Source of the DNA: Affinundibacterium flavidum
Lineage (GTDB): Bacteria; Pseudomonadota; Gammaproteobacteria; Burkholderiales; Burkholderiaceae_D
Reading direction: 5' to 3'
DNA: 64,000 nucleotides
Assembly: GCF_014284175.1 (NCBI RefSeq)
Contig: NZ_JACOGA010000006.1
Span: 186,001 to 250,000, forward strand
Position numbers and translations under genes: made by a program. How positions within the stretch are numbered: position 1 is the stretch's first letter; each line of letters starts with the position of its first letter. This document shows positions 26,107-35,286 of the stretch, piece by piece. The notes under the pieces were generated by a model. It ran no database searches. It was not told the origin of the DNA and saw nothing but the letters and a program-made list of their open reading frames with translations.

Positions 26107-28305
26107 CTAGACTAGGCGGCTTGGTAACAAATCATAGCCTAATTTATTCAACGGTAAAGAGCAAATATTGTCTGAGTTTGCTGCCATGATGGCGTTGACT
26201 ACCGCGGGTGCTAGTGGTCCCACGGCTTCTTCGCCGACGCCGCCAGGTTGTTCACTATTTTCTAGGATGATGACTTTGATCGCAGGCGTTTCAGCCAGCG
26301 TCAATAAGCGGTAATCGTGGAAATTTGATTGTTGAACCGCACCGTCTTGCAGTGATATTTCGCCATAGAAGCAGGCGGAGAGCGCGAAGACGATGCCGCC
26401 TTCCACTTGCGCTGCGACGCTGTTGGGATTGACCGCAATACCGCAATCGATGACGCAGGTAATTTGGTGCAGACGTATTTGCTTCTTCTCGTTGAGGCTG
26501 AGTTCAACTACGTGCGCGATCACGCTGCCATTAGCAACGGACATGGCAATACCACGATGTTGTCCTGAGGTTACGGGGCGATGCCAGTCGGTCGCTGTAG
26601 CGATGGCTTCTAACACTTTTTTCTCGCGACTATTTTCTTTGACTAAGCGCAAGCGATATTGCAAGCCATCTAGCTGCGTTTGACGCGCGAGTGAGTCGAT
26701 AAAGCGTTCATAGGCGAAAACGTTTTGCGACGCCGAGACCGAGCGCCAAAACCCGACAGGTACGCCAATATCCACCGTGCTGACATGGGTAGTGATAGAG
26801 TCGATTTGATAGTAATCCGGTTGACGACCGATAGCGGTGGTGTCGATTGGAATCGCTTCTTGTTTGTATAGCCCCATGCGCGAGTAGGTCAACAAAGACT
26901 CGCAGGCGATATGGGTCTGCAGTGACAGCGGCATGCCATGTTGATTCAGTGCGGCACGGATTTTGATGGCAGACGCTGGTCGGTAATAGTCGTGTTGTAT
27001 ATCTTCTTCACGACTCCAGATGAGTTTTACCGGCTTGCCACTGATGCGGGATAAGGTCGCAGCCTGTAGGGCAAAATCAAACTCCTCGCGTCGGCCAAAC
27101 CCGCCGCCCGCGAAAGTCGTATGAATGGTGATTTGCTCGATAGCTAAACCGAGTGCATTTGCCAGATAATCGCGGGTTGCCGATTGCGTTTGCGTCGGTA
27201 ACCAAAGCTCGGCATGTGTCTCTGTAACATGCGCTGTGGCGGTCATAGGCTCCATGGTGGCATGCGCCAAAAAGGGGAAATGATAGACGGCATCGACGAA
27301 CTTGGATGCGCCTGTTTGAACCCGCGCGCGGTGCGTTTCCACTTCTTGTTGTGTTTTCCCTTTCGCTACAAATAAGGGGCCAGCTTGGGTCAAGGTTTTT
27401 TGCAATAAGGCGCGGTAGCTTGCCGAAGAATGCTTGCTCGCAGCTTTATCATTCCAAACCGGCTGTAAACTATCAACGCCACGTTTCGCGCTCCAATAGC
27501 TATCGGCGAGTACTGCGACCGCGTTCGCTAATTCGATCACTTGCTTAACGCCGTCGATTTTGAGCGCTGGTTTCGTATCAACTTTGCGCAGGTTGGCGCC
27601 GAACTTCGGGCTGTGGCGTAGCGTTGCGACTAGCATGTCAGGCACTTGTACATCAATTCCATAGATGGCAGTACCATTGACCTTGGCTGGCAGGTCTAAC
27701 CTGGGCATGGGTTTGCCTATACAACGCCAATCGCTTTTGGATTTTTGCGGTACGGGCTCGCTTACTGCTATGGTGGAGGCGGCTAATGCGAGCTCGCCAT
27801 AGCTAAGTGTTGCGCCAGTTTGCAGATGGATGACCGTACCATTCTTTGTTGTGCAATGTGAGATGGGCGTTGACCAAACTGTACTCGCGACGGCCAATAG
27901 TTTTGCACGCGCGAGGGCACCTGCTTGGCGTAGCGCGATAAATTGCTTGGCGACGCCACTACTGCCATAGGTCCCATATTCTTCGAGCTTGGCATTAAAA
28001 AAACGCATCTCTAGCGGTGCCATCTGCAGTTGCACGTTTCGCCAATCGAGATCCAATTCATCGGCAAGTATTTGCGCCAGCGAGGTTCCTGTGCCTTGAC
28101 CTATTTCACTGGTATTTGAAAATATCGTGACCGAATTGTCGGTAGCAATACGAACCCAACCTAAAGTCGCATCGCCTGTTTGAGTATCCGCCGTGAGCTT
28201 TGCTATAGGCTTAAGAGTGGCGGCAGCGGACTTGGTATGCGCAAACGGAATAGCGATCAATAATCCGGTGTTGCCAAGATGGCGCAAGAAGTCGCGGCGC
28301 TTCAT
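26107..28305 (-). CDS. Molybdopterin-binding oxidoreductase large subunit (IorB-like)
   Basis: Large subunit of a xanthine-oxidase-family enzyme of the isoquinoline 1-oxidoreductase/aldehyde dehydrogenase type, 732 residues. The N-terminus is a Tat signal ([20 protein letters not shown]), so it folds with its cofactor and is exported. [15 protein letters not shown] is the molybdopterin-binding glycine-rich motif, and the catalytic Glu lies in [10 protein letters not shown] (E692/E693). It overlaps the small iron-sulphur subunit by four bases (ATGA), a sign of tight coupling. No cytochrome third subunit and no cofactor-insertion gene is nearby. Substrate unknown. Confidence 0.9.
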   Translation of the reverse strand: MKRRDFLRHLGNTGLLIAIPFAHTKSAAATLKPIAKLTADTQTGDATLGWVRIATDNSVTIFSNTSEIGQGTGTSLAQILADELDLDWRNVQLQMAPLEMRFFNAKLEEYGTYGSSGVAKQFIALRQAGALARAKLLAVASTVWSTPISHCTTKNGTVIHLQTGATLSYGELALAASTIAVSEPVPQKSKSDWRCIGKPMPRLDLPAKVNGTAIYGIDVQVPDMLVATLRHSPKFGANLRKVDTKPALKIDGVKQVIELANAVAVLADSYWSAKRGVDSLQPVWNDKAASKHSSASYRALLQKTLTQAGPLFVAKGKTQQEVETHRARVQTGASKFVDAVYHFPFLAHATMEPMTATAHVTETHAELWLPTQTQSATRDYLANALGLAIEQITIHTTFAGGGFGRREEFDFALQAATLSRISGKPVKLIWSREEDIQHDYYRPASAIKIRAALNQHGMPLSLQTHIACESLLTYSRMGLYKQEAIPIDTTAIGRQPDYYQIDSITTHVSTVDIGVPVGFWRSVSASQNVFAYERFIDSLARQTQLDGLQYRLRLVKENSREKKVLEAIATATDWHRPVTSGQHRGIAMSVANGSVIAHVVELSLNEKKQIRLHQITCVIDCGIAVNPNSVAAQVEGGIVFALSACFYGEISLQDGAVQQSNFHDYRLLTLAETPAIKVIILENSEQPGGVGEEAVGPLAPAVVNAIMAANSDNICSLPLNKLGYDLLPSRLV

Positions 28306-28769
28306 TGTGCACCTCCGCTGAGCGTCGCGCTCACGGTTTTGATGGCGCGTCGGATACGCACATAAGTGCCGCAGCGACAGAGATTAGTCATTGCTTGATC
28401 GATCTCGCTATCGTTCGGTGTGGGATTTTTGGCGAGTAGGGCACTAGCTGCCATCAACATCCCCGATTGGCAATATCCACATTGCGGTACTTGCTCAGCG
28501 ATCCATGCCTGCTGTAGCTGACGGAGTAGATCTGAGGCGGGGTTTTCTATCGTGTGGATGTGTGCAGCGCCGACCGAAGCCGCGGGCAAAACGCAACTGC
28601 GTACAGCGAGGCCATCAACATGCACAGTGCAGGCACCGCACATTCCTATCCCACATCCAAATTTCGTCCCAGTCAAACCAAGGTTTTCACGCAGCACCCA
28701 TAACAAGGGCTTGCTGTTGTTGACTTCGATATTCTTGGTTTCATCATTCACCAACAAGCGGATGCGCAT
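28302..28769 (-). CDS. (2Fe-2S)-binding oxidoreductase small subunit (IorA-like)
   Basis: Small subunit of the molybdenum enzyme above, 155 residues, transferring electrons from the molybdenum centre. The plant-type cluster cysteines are in [16 protein letters not shown] and the later VRSC, and the second cluster in QCGYCQSGM and NLCRCGTY. No signal peptide: it is presumably exported with the Tat-bearing partner. It is the first gene of the pair; the promoter must lie in 28770-29141. Confidence 0.92.
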   Translation of the reverse strand: MRIRLLVNDETKNIEVNNSKPLLWVLRENLGLTGTKFGCGIGMCGACTVHVDGLAVRSCVLPAASVGAAHIHTIENPASDLLRQLQQAWIAEQVPQCGYCQSGMLMAASALLAKNPTPNDSEIDQAMTNLCRCGTYVRIRRAIKTVSATLSGGAQ

Positions 28770-29141
28770 ATAGTCTCCCGTTCTTTTGTCTGAGCCAAAT
28801 TGTATGAGGCGTACCTGAGTACTGACAAATGAGACTTTTTGTAGTTCAAATTAGTTTTGCTTATCTGAATATTTTTTGTTGAATGTTTGTGTGGTTATGA
28901 CTATGACTATGACTATCACCGGCAGTGCTGAGTGCTGAATGGTGAAGTCATCGATCAAAAGTGTTCATATTGCCGAGTATGGATTGCAATACATTGAGAA
29001 ACTCTGTATCTAAACTTAAAATATCTTGCCACTGAGCAGCGGAGAGATTTACTTGACTATACAATGTACTATTACAACTTGTTCTTTCAAAAAGTGCGGT
29101 TTCTCTCCGCATAAACAGATTTAATCAATTCTGGAGTCCAA
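28770..29141. other. Divergent intergenic region
   Basis: About 370 bp between the leftward IorA-like gene and a rightward solute-binding protein gene. It contains a short 6-bp tandem run (TGACTA, about 28896-28915) and no gene. Promoters for both genes are expected here but no clear -35/-10 pair stands out. Confidence 0.6.
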
Positions 29142-29900
29142 TTGTTAAAACAGGTTTTGTTCGCATGCTTTTCTTTACTGCTGATGTCTATGCAGTATGG
29201 TTTTGCTGCGTCGGAACCAGTCTTAAAAGTGGTAACAGGTGACATTAATTTTCCCTATAATTTTGTCAAAGACCAGCGCGTGCAAGGCTTGAGCGTTGAT
29301 GTGGCAGAAGAGCTTGCGGCACGTCTAGGTATGCAATTAGAGATTGAAGTGTTGCCGTGGACACGTGCTTTGCACAGTGCGCAGACCCAAGCATCGGTGA
29401 TGATCTTTACCGTGGCCAAGACACCCGCGCGTGAGAAAAATTACTACTGGATAGGCCCCATCACACATAGTGAAGAATGGCTGTACAAGTTGAAACGACG
29501 CACCGATATTAAAGTGCGCAGCTTGGAAGATGTGCGTCAGTATCTGGTCGGCGATGAAGCTAACAATGCCAGTATTCCCGTATTTGCGCGACTGGGTATC
29601 AAAGTCGATACGGCACCATCTATGCAATCCAATTGCCGGAAATTTAAAATGGGGCGGGTCGATCTCATTCCGTTTGATCCTGATGGTGTGGAAAATTTTG
29701 CCAATGGCTGCGAGCTCAGCATGGCAGAGATTGAAAAAACCGTTCAAGTCCCGCGCGATACGGCGCTTTATTTTGCGTTCGGTAAAAGTACACCGCCGGA
29801 TTTTATTCGCCGCGTTGAAGCTGCTTTTGCCAGTATGGTCAAAGACAAGTCATTGCACAGAATTAGTAAGACCTGGAAGGCCGATGCGGATAAGAAGTAG
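29142..29900 (+). CDS. Periplasmic amino-acid-type solute-binding protein (SBP_bac_3)
   Basis: A 252-residue exported protein of the bacterial extracellular solute-binding family 3. Start is TTG with CTGGAG seven bases before, opening directly into a signal peptide (LFACFSLLLMSMQYGFAASE). LKVVTGDINFPYNFV and GLSVDVAEELAARLGM are the usual first-lobe landmarks, followed by VLPWTRALHSAQ. No ABC permease or ATPase gene is adjacent, so it may be an orphan sensor-type binding protein, as is common in this group. Confidence 0.85.
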   Translation: MLKQVLFACFSLLLMSMQYGFAASEPVLKVVTGDINFPYNFVKDQRVQGLSVDVAEELAARLGMQLEIEVLPWTRALHSAQTQASVMIFTVAKTPAREKNYYWIGPITHSEEWLYKLKRRTDIKVRSLEDVRQYLVGDEANNASIPVFARLGIKVDTAPSMQSNCRKFKMGRVDLIPFDPDGVENFANGCELSMAEIEKTVQVPRDTALYFAFGKSTPPDFIRRVEAAFASMVKDKSLHRISKTWKADADKK

Positions 29901-29982
29901 CGACGCTGACGTGTTAGGTCGTGAGTTAGCCTTCGCCAAATAGGCCTCTAGCTAGTTTCGATAAGCTTAGCTATGACTATGT

Positions 29983-30603
29983 TTATGTGCAGGTCGCGAG
30001 ATTAATTCGCGCCTGATTTTCGAGTCGCTGATGAAAATGCGCCGTGCTGTAAATCTGCTCTCTATCCACAAAACCGCGCAACACCGCCTTGCGCTTCATG
30101 CGATAAATAAGCCCCGGAACCCAGCTATATTCTGCACCTACTTGCCTATCATATTCAGCAAAGCGTGCTGGACTTGCGCCCAATATCGCTAAATCAATGT
30201 CCACCAACAGCTGTTGATCTGCGTCTATCGGCACCGCATTATGGCAAGTCGCCATGATCAATTCTTTGACGCGTTGCTGCTGCGCTAAAGTCGCACCAGC
30301 TTGCTGCAATACGTCCTGCGCCCAAGCAGCACTGCGACTCTCGTTATCATGTGCCTTCAACGCATACACCGCATCATGAAACCACAAGGCAAGCTCGACT
30401 TCGCCGGGGTGTGCGGCAAGATGCACAACCTCAGAAAAATGCATCAAACATTCATGCAAATGCTGCGCCGTATGATAGTGCCGATGTGCTTCATCATAGG
30501 CCGCGACAAGCTGTGCAAAAACAGCATCGGGCGCGGATAAACGAAGATGTGTCCAGGCGCGTTGCCAGGATAGTGTAAAGAGATCTGTGCGGTCGTGAGG
30601 CAT
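29983..30603 (-). CDS. HD-domain metal-dependent phosphohydrolase
   Basis: A 206-residue cytosolic protein. HYHTAQHLHECL near residue 40 and ELALWFHDAVYALKAHDNES near residue 70 give the His and His-Asp metal ligands of the HD superfamily, and the next ligand is probably the His of MATCHNAVP. The layout matches the predicted HD phosphohydrolases of about 200 residues found widely in Proteobacteria. Substrate unknown; nucleotides are usual for the superfamily. Confidence 0.82.
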   Translation of the reverse strand: MPHDRTDLFTLSWQRAWTHLRLSAPDAVFAQLVAAYDEAHRHYHTAQHLHECLMHFSEVVHLAAHPGEVELALWFHDAVYALKAHDNESRSAAWAQDVLQQAGATLAQQQRVKELIMATCHNAVPIDADQQLLVDIDLAILGASPARFAEYDRQVGAEYSWVPGLIYRMKRKAVLRGFVDREQIYSTAHFHQRLENQARINLATCT

Positions 30604-30700
30604 GAGCAGATGATTCCTTTGGTGTGGCTTTTACTGTAGTTATTTTTCATCGCGTGCCCTTGCTGATACTGCGTAGTCTAAGGTTCACAGCCTGATAGCC

Positions 30701-31087
30701 TCAAAGCATCATAGCCCAAAGTGCTATCACAGCCAGAAAATTGATGGTGAACACCAGCCCGCGCACACGGACGTTGTTGCTGAGGATCTGCACCAGACTA
30801 TGCACTACGCGTCCGAGAATAAACACCCACGATAGGGTGACTACTTTGGGATCGCCAGACCCGCTTACGATGAACAACAAACAAGCAATATGAAAGAACA
30901 GCGGCCATTCAAACTGATTCGACAAATTCGCACTGATGCGCGGCTCAAACGCCGCCCACGGATTAGAACCATCCGCGCGCTTTCCTATCCCCCAAATCTT
31001 AGGCGCCCGCGCGACGGTCAGCAATACGTAGAGGAATGCTGAGAGTAGGACGTGGGTTGCCATTGGTAAGATAAGTGGATGGTGCAT
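30701..31087 (-). CDS. MAPEG family membrane protein
   Basis: A 128-residue integral membrane protein with four predicted helices. ADGSNPWAAFEPRISANLSNQF followed by EWPLFFHIACLLF has the conserved Asn/Arg and Glu positions of the MAPEG family. Its eukaryotic members use glutathione, while the bacterial role is mostly unknown. A second MAPEG gene is at 62489-62878. Confidence 0.8.
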   Translation of the reverse strand: MHHPLILPMATHVLLSAFLYVLLTVARAPKIWGIGKRADGSNPWAAFEPRISANLSNQFEWPLFFHIACLLFIVSGSGDPKVVTLSWVFILGRVVHSLVQILSNNVRVRGLVFTINFLAVIALWAMML

Positions 31088-31331
31088 GGTTTTTTTGATT
31101 GGGGTGAAGGGTAATTATGATTTAGTTTTGTCGTACAGCCTAGTCTACGTGGGCAGCGATTAGTCAATTTCCACTGCACCATATTCCCGAAGAATATCTG
31201 CAATCACAAATAACTCAAAATCATTTTCTGCATGCCAAAGCGGTGTTGTTGATGGATCATCTTGTTGTGCAAGATTTGGGTAAACTGTGTCAGCTTGAAA
31301 AGCCCGACCGACGTGCAAAGGACAGCGCCGA

Positions 31332-31532
31332 TCACATCTCTGATGACCGCGAACGTGCCCAAGCAAGTGCCACGATGGCGCCGCCAAGACACATGCCTGT
31401 GCCGATCAGATGGATGAAATCCACCACTCGAATGGTGGCGAGGGTCGGGCGGGTGAGCATGCTGCAAAGGCCTAGCAGACCAAAGGTGGCTAGGACAAAG
31501 ACAACTCGAAGAGATTCGCGGCGTGAACTCAT
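31332..31532 (-). CDS. Small two-helix membrane protein
   Basis: A 66-residue protein with two hydrophobic stretches (VVFVLATFGLLGLCSML and FIHLIGTGMCLGGAIVALAW). An AGGTG site precedes the ATG by seven bases. No family is recognised. It is the left-most small gene of the cassette region and a degenerate attC-like hairpin lies upstream at 31574-31609. Confidence 0.45.
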   Translation of the reverse strand: MSSRRESLRVVFVLATFGLLGLCSMLTRPTLATIRVVDFIHLIGTGMCLGGAIVALAWARSRSSEM

Positions 31533-31573
31533 GGATTATCACCTGTTAAGCATTGTGGTTGAGGAGTGGGCTT

Positions 31574-31609
31574 TACGTAGCATCGACCCTGAATTGAAAT
31601 GCGCGCGCC
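31574..31609 (-). other. Degenerate attC-like hairpin
   Basis: CTGAATTGAAATGCGCGCGC and CATTTTCAAATAAG form the inner part of the attC stem seen elsewhere in the array, but the outer GTT cores are missing. It is probably a decayed recombination site. Confidence 0.35.
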
Positions 31610-31632
31610 ATTTTCAAATAAGCTGTCATGCA

Positions 31633-31890
31633 TTACTTTTGCGATGCCTTGTTCTTTAATTTCATATCAAAACCTAATAATGCAGCTGTAAAAAAAATTA
31701 TCGGAAAACAAACTGCGATAATGATATATGGACCAAACCAATAGGACATTATTTGATGTAGAACACCATCAGGATTCATAGTTCCGATAGTGAAAAGAGT
31801 AATGCACAATAAGCACGCCAATAGACTAACTATCACTAAGCTAGTAGTTATTGATTTTGATGTATTTTGAGTTTTCTCTTGAATGTCCAA
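31633..31890 (-). CDS. Cassette gene: small two-helix membrane protein
   Basis: An 85-residue protein with two membrane segments (SLVIVSLLACLLCITLFTIG and GPYIIIAVCFPIIFFTAALL). The DNA is AT-rich. It lies between a degenerate attC-like hairpin and the attC at 31929-31985, so it looks like a cassette gene. Function unknown. Confidence 0.6.
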   Translation of the reverse strand: MDIQEKTQNTSKSITTSLVIVSLLACLLCITLFTIGTMNPDGVLHQIMSYWFGPYIIIAVCFPIIFFTAALLGFDMKLKNKASQK

Positions 31891-31928
31891 TTTGGAACTC
31901 TGTTCGATGTGAACTTGATGTTATTGAT

Positions 31929-31985
31929 GCGTAACGCTGAAATGAAAGGCGCAAATTTACGTCCTTGTCGATTGTTGAGTTAATC
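31929..31985 (-). other. attC-like recombination site
   Basis: On the minus strand the site opens GATTAAC (RYYYAAC core apart from one base) and closes with GTTACGC. The two arms align over more than 20 bases as an imperfect inverted repeat (TAACGCTGAAATGAAAGGCG at left). It lies right after the stop of 31999-32454, as expected for an attC. Confidence 0.65.
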
Positions 31986-31998
31986 ATTTCGTTTCTTG

Positions 31999-32454
31999 CT
32001 ACTCCGTTAATACATGAATATAGAGGTGACAAGGATCGACCGAGCTTACAACTACATAAATGTTATCGATTGTCGGTTGTTTCGTCACAAAGTGCGAACC
32101 GCGATTCGTAATCAAATATACAGATCGATCGTGATTTTGCGCGATATGTGTAACCACACCACGAAGAATTAATTTTTTCGCCTCTTCCCAAGTTACCTCA
32201 TACGGTTTTTTGTTTAAAGGGACAGGCCAATCATTCGCTTTTAGTTCCTTTTGCCGCTCTTGCCAGAGAAATTCATCGACAAATAAGTTTGGCGAACGCT
32301 TTAAATTGCCTCGCTTTGCTTTCTGCTCTGCGTTTGTTGGCTGAGTCAAATTCAATCTATCACTTTGGCATTCAAGATACTCGAGCTTTGATTGTGCAAA
32401 TACATCTGCTGAATATAGCAGCGCCATACCGACTAAGAAAACTGTAATTTTCAT
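31999..32454 (-). CDS. Cassette gene: exported hypothetical protein
   Basis: A 151-residue protein with a signal peptide (MKITVFLVGMALLYSADVFA). The frame is open from 32481, but those first nine residues are encoded by the attC core, so the ATG at 32454, just after the GTTAATC core, is the true start. Two cysteines (YLECQ and DPCHLY) may pair. The gene lies between attC sites at 31929 and 32458. Function unknown. Confidence 0.65.
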   Translation of the reverse strand: MKITVFLVGMALLYSADVFAQSKLEYLECQSDRLNLTQPTNAEQKAKRGNLKRSPNLFVDEFLWQERQKELKANDWPVPLNKKPYEVTWEEAKKLILRGVVTHIAQNHDRSVYLITNRGSHFVTKQPTIDNIYVVVSSVDPCHLYIHVLTE

Positions 32455-32457
32455 GAT

Positions 32458-32535
32458 GATTAACGCAACGGTGAGCGGCACGCGCTTGCGCGTCCGGTGG
32501 AACGAAGTGGAGCGAACTCGAATGTCATGTTAGGT
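32458..32535 (-). other. attC-like recombination site
   Basis: Minus strand: opens ACCTAAC (a perfect RYYYAAC core) and closes GTTAATC (one base off GTTRRRY). A strong central hairpin GACGCGCAAGCGCGT is present. It lies between promoter module A and the gene at 31999. Confidence 0.7.
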
Positions 32536-32553
32536 AATTGCATAATCATTAGG

Positions 32554-32722
32554 AACGTGACGCATAACGCTTTTCATACAATTCCCTTCAAGCCCCCATG
32601 AATACTAGCGCTTCGTTAATCCCTGTAATTTTCGGCGGCAATAAAATAACTATGAAAAGCGTCGCCAATAAAGATAGCCATTCTATCAAGCGCGATCATT
32701 GAGTCAAGAAAACAATATTGAC
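32554..32722 (-). promoter_or_regulatory. Promoter/leader module A
   Basis: A 169-bp element, over 90% alike by eye to module B (35932-36098) and more distantly to module C (44425-44591). On the minus strand: -35 TTGACT (32702-32707), 16-bp spacer, extended -10 TGATAGAAT (TAGAAT at 32680-32685), then a leader with GCTTTTCATA and TATGAAAAGC able to form a stem. The similarity to B and C stops exactly at CACGTT. The module therefore resembles an integron Pc-attI unit facing the cassettes. Unlike B and C, the base run after CGTT (CCTAATG) is not a good attI core. Confidence 0.7.
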
Positions 32723-32776
32723 GGTCATGCTATGTCACATCAGAGAAGGTTTGTTGCGTTGGAGGAGGAAGGTAAA

Positions 32777-32956
32777 TTAGAGTTTTTTAGGCCGAACTTG
32801 CCAGCGACTAGTCACTGAATCATAGGAAAATCTTCCACTTCGCCGCAGTGCTTGATTACGCACAGCAGCGACTTCCCTGATTTCCTCCAACCTTGACGGG
32901 CGTTTGGCGAGGGCGTCAATAATTGAAGAGCCTAGGGAGGAAGAATTGGTTTTCAT
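32777..32956 (-). CDS. Small hypothetical protein
   Basis: About 59 residues from ATG 32956; an upstream in-frame ATG at 32992 adds twelve residues without support. Contains SSIIDALAKRPSRLEEIREV and a basic C-terminus (RWQVRPKKL), so nucleic-acid or partner binding is possible. No family recognised. It precedes module A on the same strand and has no attC after its stop, so it may end the previous block. Confidence 0.4.
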   Translation of the reverse strand: MKTNSSSLGSSIIDALAKRPSRLEEIREVAAVRNQALRRSGRFSYDSVTSRWQVRPKKL

Positions 32957-33054
32957 AGAGAGATGTCCGCTATCACTCGTGGCAAAATGCAATGCGTCGA
33001 GCTGATCGAATCACGGCCATAAAAAATATCTAGACGGAAAACCTCAATCACCAT

Positions 33055-33444
33055 TTATTTTTTCGGCCAAAACACTTCATTTCCAACCGTGCCATGAACT
33101 TGTGATTCAGACTGCGCTACAGCCAGCGGATCCGCGGCGACCCCTGATACTCTTCCCTCTGGCGTTAGGGGAAAGGTGAGCCACCTTGTATGAAGCGCGC
33201 CTTCCTTTTCAAATGCCATTTCATCAGGGAAGAGTCGCTTCAGTAGTGTCAGCGCTTCTTCTTTTGTCTTGCCTCTAATTGCGTCAGATGCGATTACAGT
33301 AGCGGCAACCTGACGGTTCGCGCTTTCGTAACCTTGCTGACTCTGAAAAGCATCAGTGGCATGATCGTTGAACTGGCGATACAACCAAAATGTGTTCGTT
33401 GCCACTAGTAGAACCACAAGAATTGCAATGATGATTTTCGTCAT
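33055..33444 (-). CDS. Membrane-anchored hypothetical protein
   Basis: About 129 residues, one N-terminal membrane anchor (IIIAILVVLLVATNTFWLY) and a periplasmic domain ending in NEVFWPKK. The frame is open to 33495, but ATG 33444 follows GAGGA and overlaps the upstream stop as ATGA, so it is preferred. It is translationally coupled to the DUF4265 gene, probably within one cassette. No family recognised. Confidence 0.6.
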   Translation of the reverse strand: MTKIIIAILVVLLVATNTFWLYRQFNDHATDAFQSQQGYESANRQVAATVIASDAIRGKTKEEALTLLKRLFPDEMAFEKEGALHTRWLTFPLTPEGRVSGVAADPLAVAQSESQVHGTVGNEVFWPKK

Positions 33445-33872
33445 TCCTCTATTCTCCAAGTTGGGTAAGCGAAATGTAGTCCCTGTGCTTCCCAATGACT
33501 GATGATCATATCAAACGCTTCCAAATTAATTGTTGGAGGAACATCGATGGAATAATGTGAAAAATTTGGTAGTCCTTCAATTCTGCAATTGAGAGATTCA
33601 ATTTCTTCACTGAATTTGGTGATATCCAAACGATCATTGTTCAGCATCCAGACTACAGAATGTCCTGATTCTTCGATTACATCAAATTCGAAAATCTGGC
33701 CATTAACAACATCCGGTACAGCAGAAAATATATCGCCGAAAGCAAGTCCCTCAATAAAAAAAGGAGTATTTTCCAGTCGATAGTTTCCATCTAGGCGTTC
33801 ACACCAAACGCCCTCCGTTTCTACCGGTGGCCAATCGTTCTCGATATCAAGACCAAATAGTATTTTTTCCAT
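33441..33872 (-). CDS. Cassette gene: DUF4265 family protein
   Basis: A 143-residue cytosolic protein. DWPPVETEGVWCERLDGNY, then LENTPFFIEGLAFGDIF, then a central SGHSVVW match DUF4265 as I know it. The role of the family is unknown. It overlaps the next gene by four bases, and an attC-like site lies just upstream at 33889. Confidence 0.7.
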   Translation of the reverse strand: MEKILFGLDIENDWPPVETEGVWCERLDGNYRLENTPFFIEGLAFGDIFSAVPDVVNGQIFEFDVIEESGHSVVWMLNNDRLDITKFSEEIESLNCRIEGLPNFSHYSIDVPPTINLEAFDMIISHWEAQGLHFAYPTWRIEE

Positions 33873-33888
33873 GTCGCGATTTATTGAA

Positions 33889-33950
33889 ATTTAATGCTGA
33901 ATTGGCAGGCGCGTAGCATCCGGGTCGCTTACAAAGTTAAGGAGTTAGTT
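33889..33950 (-). other. attC-like recombination site (weak)
   Basis: Minus strand: AACTAAC at one end and ATTAAAT at the other, each one base off the core consensus. The inner CTGAATTGG arm matches the array's family pattern, but pairing of the two arms is poor. Confidence 0.5.
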
Positions 33951-33964
33951 CATATCGGTCTGTA

Positions 33965-34336
33965 TTAGTCCCATATTTTCCACCAAGGCTTCTTCTTCCA
34001 TTTAGCCCGTTCTCTCGCATTGGGAATTGGTGGAGAACCAAAAAGCAATTGGATCGAGTCTTTTGTTGAAAGTTGCGACAGCTTCTCAGGCACTGCCTGG
34101 TCGAACCTAGCTACCTCTTCACCATTCACGATAAGCTTTAACGTACTTCCAGCCCAACCATATACGGCAGTGCGCTCAGACGTTTCGTCAATTTCAAGCC
34201 TGCCTTCAATTTCCGATTGTGCGTGCAATTCAATCGTCATACCAGCAGGAAAAGCTAATCCCTCTGCCCAAGGCTCGAACCACAAGTAAAGTGGCGCGTC
34301 TTTGGGCGAGGCTAGTCGGTCAATAGTTTGATACAT
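33965..34336 (-). CDS. Cassette gene: hypothetical protein
   Basis: A 123-residue cytosolic protein. APLYLWFEPWAEGLAFPAG and YGWAGSTLKLIVNGEEV suggest a beta-rich fold and the C-terminus is very basic and Trp-rich (WKKKPWWKIWD). The pattern resembles small proteins found as immunity-type genes, but I cannot assign a family. An attC-like site follows the stop region at 33889. Confidence 0.6.
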   Translation of the reverse strand: MYQTIDRLASPKDAPLYLWFEPWAEGLAFPAGMTIELHAQSEIEGRLEIDETSERTAVYGWAGSTLKLIVNGEEVARFDQAVPEKLSQLSTKDSIQLLFGSPPIPNARERAKWKKKPWWKIWD

Positions 34337-34433
34337 GGATTGTACTAGGATCTAAGATTAGAGGAGGTACCACACTTGCCGGGTGATATTCTCTCGATGG
34401 AATGGTGGGATGTCATGGTTTTGTTTCCGCAGC

Positions 34434-34879
34434 TTACTCGTCGTCGAACAGCCACGGGAACTGGTGTGCATTCGCCCGTGATCGCCATATTTTCAGATGA
34501 ATCTCTGTTTGCCAGTCTTCGTAGCCAAGGAGACTGCCTTGCAGACGTTCGAGTTTGAGATTCCAACCCGCTTGAGCCAGTCGCAGTTGCATATCGATGT
34601 AGGTGTCAATACGCCATGTTTCTGAAGGCAGTGCATAAAGGACGTTCCTAATACCTTTGACATGCTCGTAGCCCGCATGCGGTGGCTTAGTCAGCAACTG
34701 CACATACTCTAGTTTTTCAATGACTCCACTAGTAACGAACGGTGCGAACGCTTGCTCAAGAATGATCTCTTCACACGGTTCAGCAGGATATTCATCGTAA
34801 GTGACGTGGTTCCACGCAGCATCAGTTCCAGCTCGCGACCTGTGTGGAGTTCATAGGGAAGTTCTGCAGCGTTAGTCAT
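34434..34879 (-). pseudogene. Frameshifted cassette gene, hypothetical
   Basis: ATG at 34879 begins a reading frame MTNAAELPYELHTGRELELM, typical of a known family of small hypotheticals, but it runs into the wrong frame. The rest of the protein (TYDEYPAEPCEEIILEQAFA, then KGIRNVLYALPSETWRI) continues in another frame down to 34434. The frame change falls around 34800-34830. A single-base indel, perhaps with a short deletion, would explain it. An attC-like site at 34890-34956 lies just upstream. Confidence 0.65.
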
Positions 34880-34889
34880 AGGATGAAAT

Positions 34890-34956
34890 TTCTAACGTTA
34901 AAAGTGCTCGGTGCGAAATGTCGGAGTCGATGTCGCGCTAAATGGAATGGTTAGCA
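34890..34956 (-). other. attC-like recombination site
   Basis: Minus strand: TGCTAAC (inside the last codons of the gene at 34938) and GTTAGAA. The stop of the upstream gene sits inside the site, as is usual for cassettes. Arm pairing is partial. Confidence 0.5.
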
Positions 34957-35282
34957 TTCGGCATACAACTCTCAAAAGCATTCAAACAAACATCTTGAAG
35001 CTCTTTGGATTTTCCTTCTGCACTAAGCCAAGATGCTAACGCCTCAGGCGGAAAAGATTGTTCACTGCCCAATGTGAGGCTCCTGATCTGAGAATATATA
35101 CGATGGTGAATTTCGTTTAAATCTCGAAGCAAACGCGGATTCGTGACACCAGAGCCTTGAAACTCATACGCCTCTCTCGCGACAACGGTCAGAAAATGTC
35201 CCAGCTGAGCAAGAAAAACCGACTGCTCTGATGCAGGCATGTTCGCAAGCATCTTTTCGCAATCTTTTTTAGTCAGTGCCAT
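34938..35282 (-). CDS. Cassette gene: hypothetical helical protein
   Basis: A 114-residue, mostly helical cytosolic protein starting MALTKKDCEKMLANMPASEQ. No motif recognised. It begins directly after a GTTAAAT attC core (35287-35293) with no room for a normal leader, and its stop lies in the next attC, so it is a tightly packed cassette. Confidence 0.65.
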   Translation of the reverse strand: MALTKKDCEKMLANMPASEQSVFLAQLGHFLTVVAREAYEFQGSGVTNPRLLRDLNEIHHRIYSQIRSLTLGSEQSFPPEALASWLSAEGKSKELQDVCLNAFESCMPNANHSI

Positions 35283-35286
35283 AGAT

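Noticed and set aside
31204..31659. Frames 31204-31542 (minus) and 31243-31659 (plus)
   Set aside because: They overlap the small membrane-protein gene in other phases and have no domain, signal or ribosome binding site.
32650..32700. Short plus-strand frame beginning MKSV in modules A, B and C (and a variant in C extending to IKLFGRVKQTIL), considered as the start of a degraded integron integrase
   Set aside because: The peptide resemblance can be explained by the conserved promoter on the other strand: both hexamers and the spacing fix the same bases. No further integrase sequence follows in any copy.
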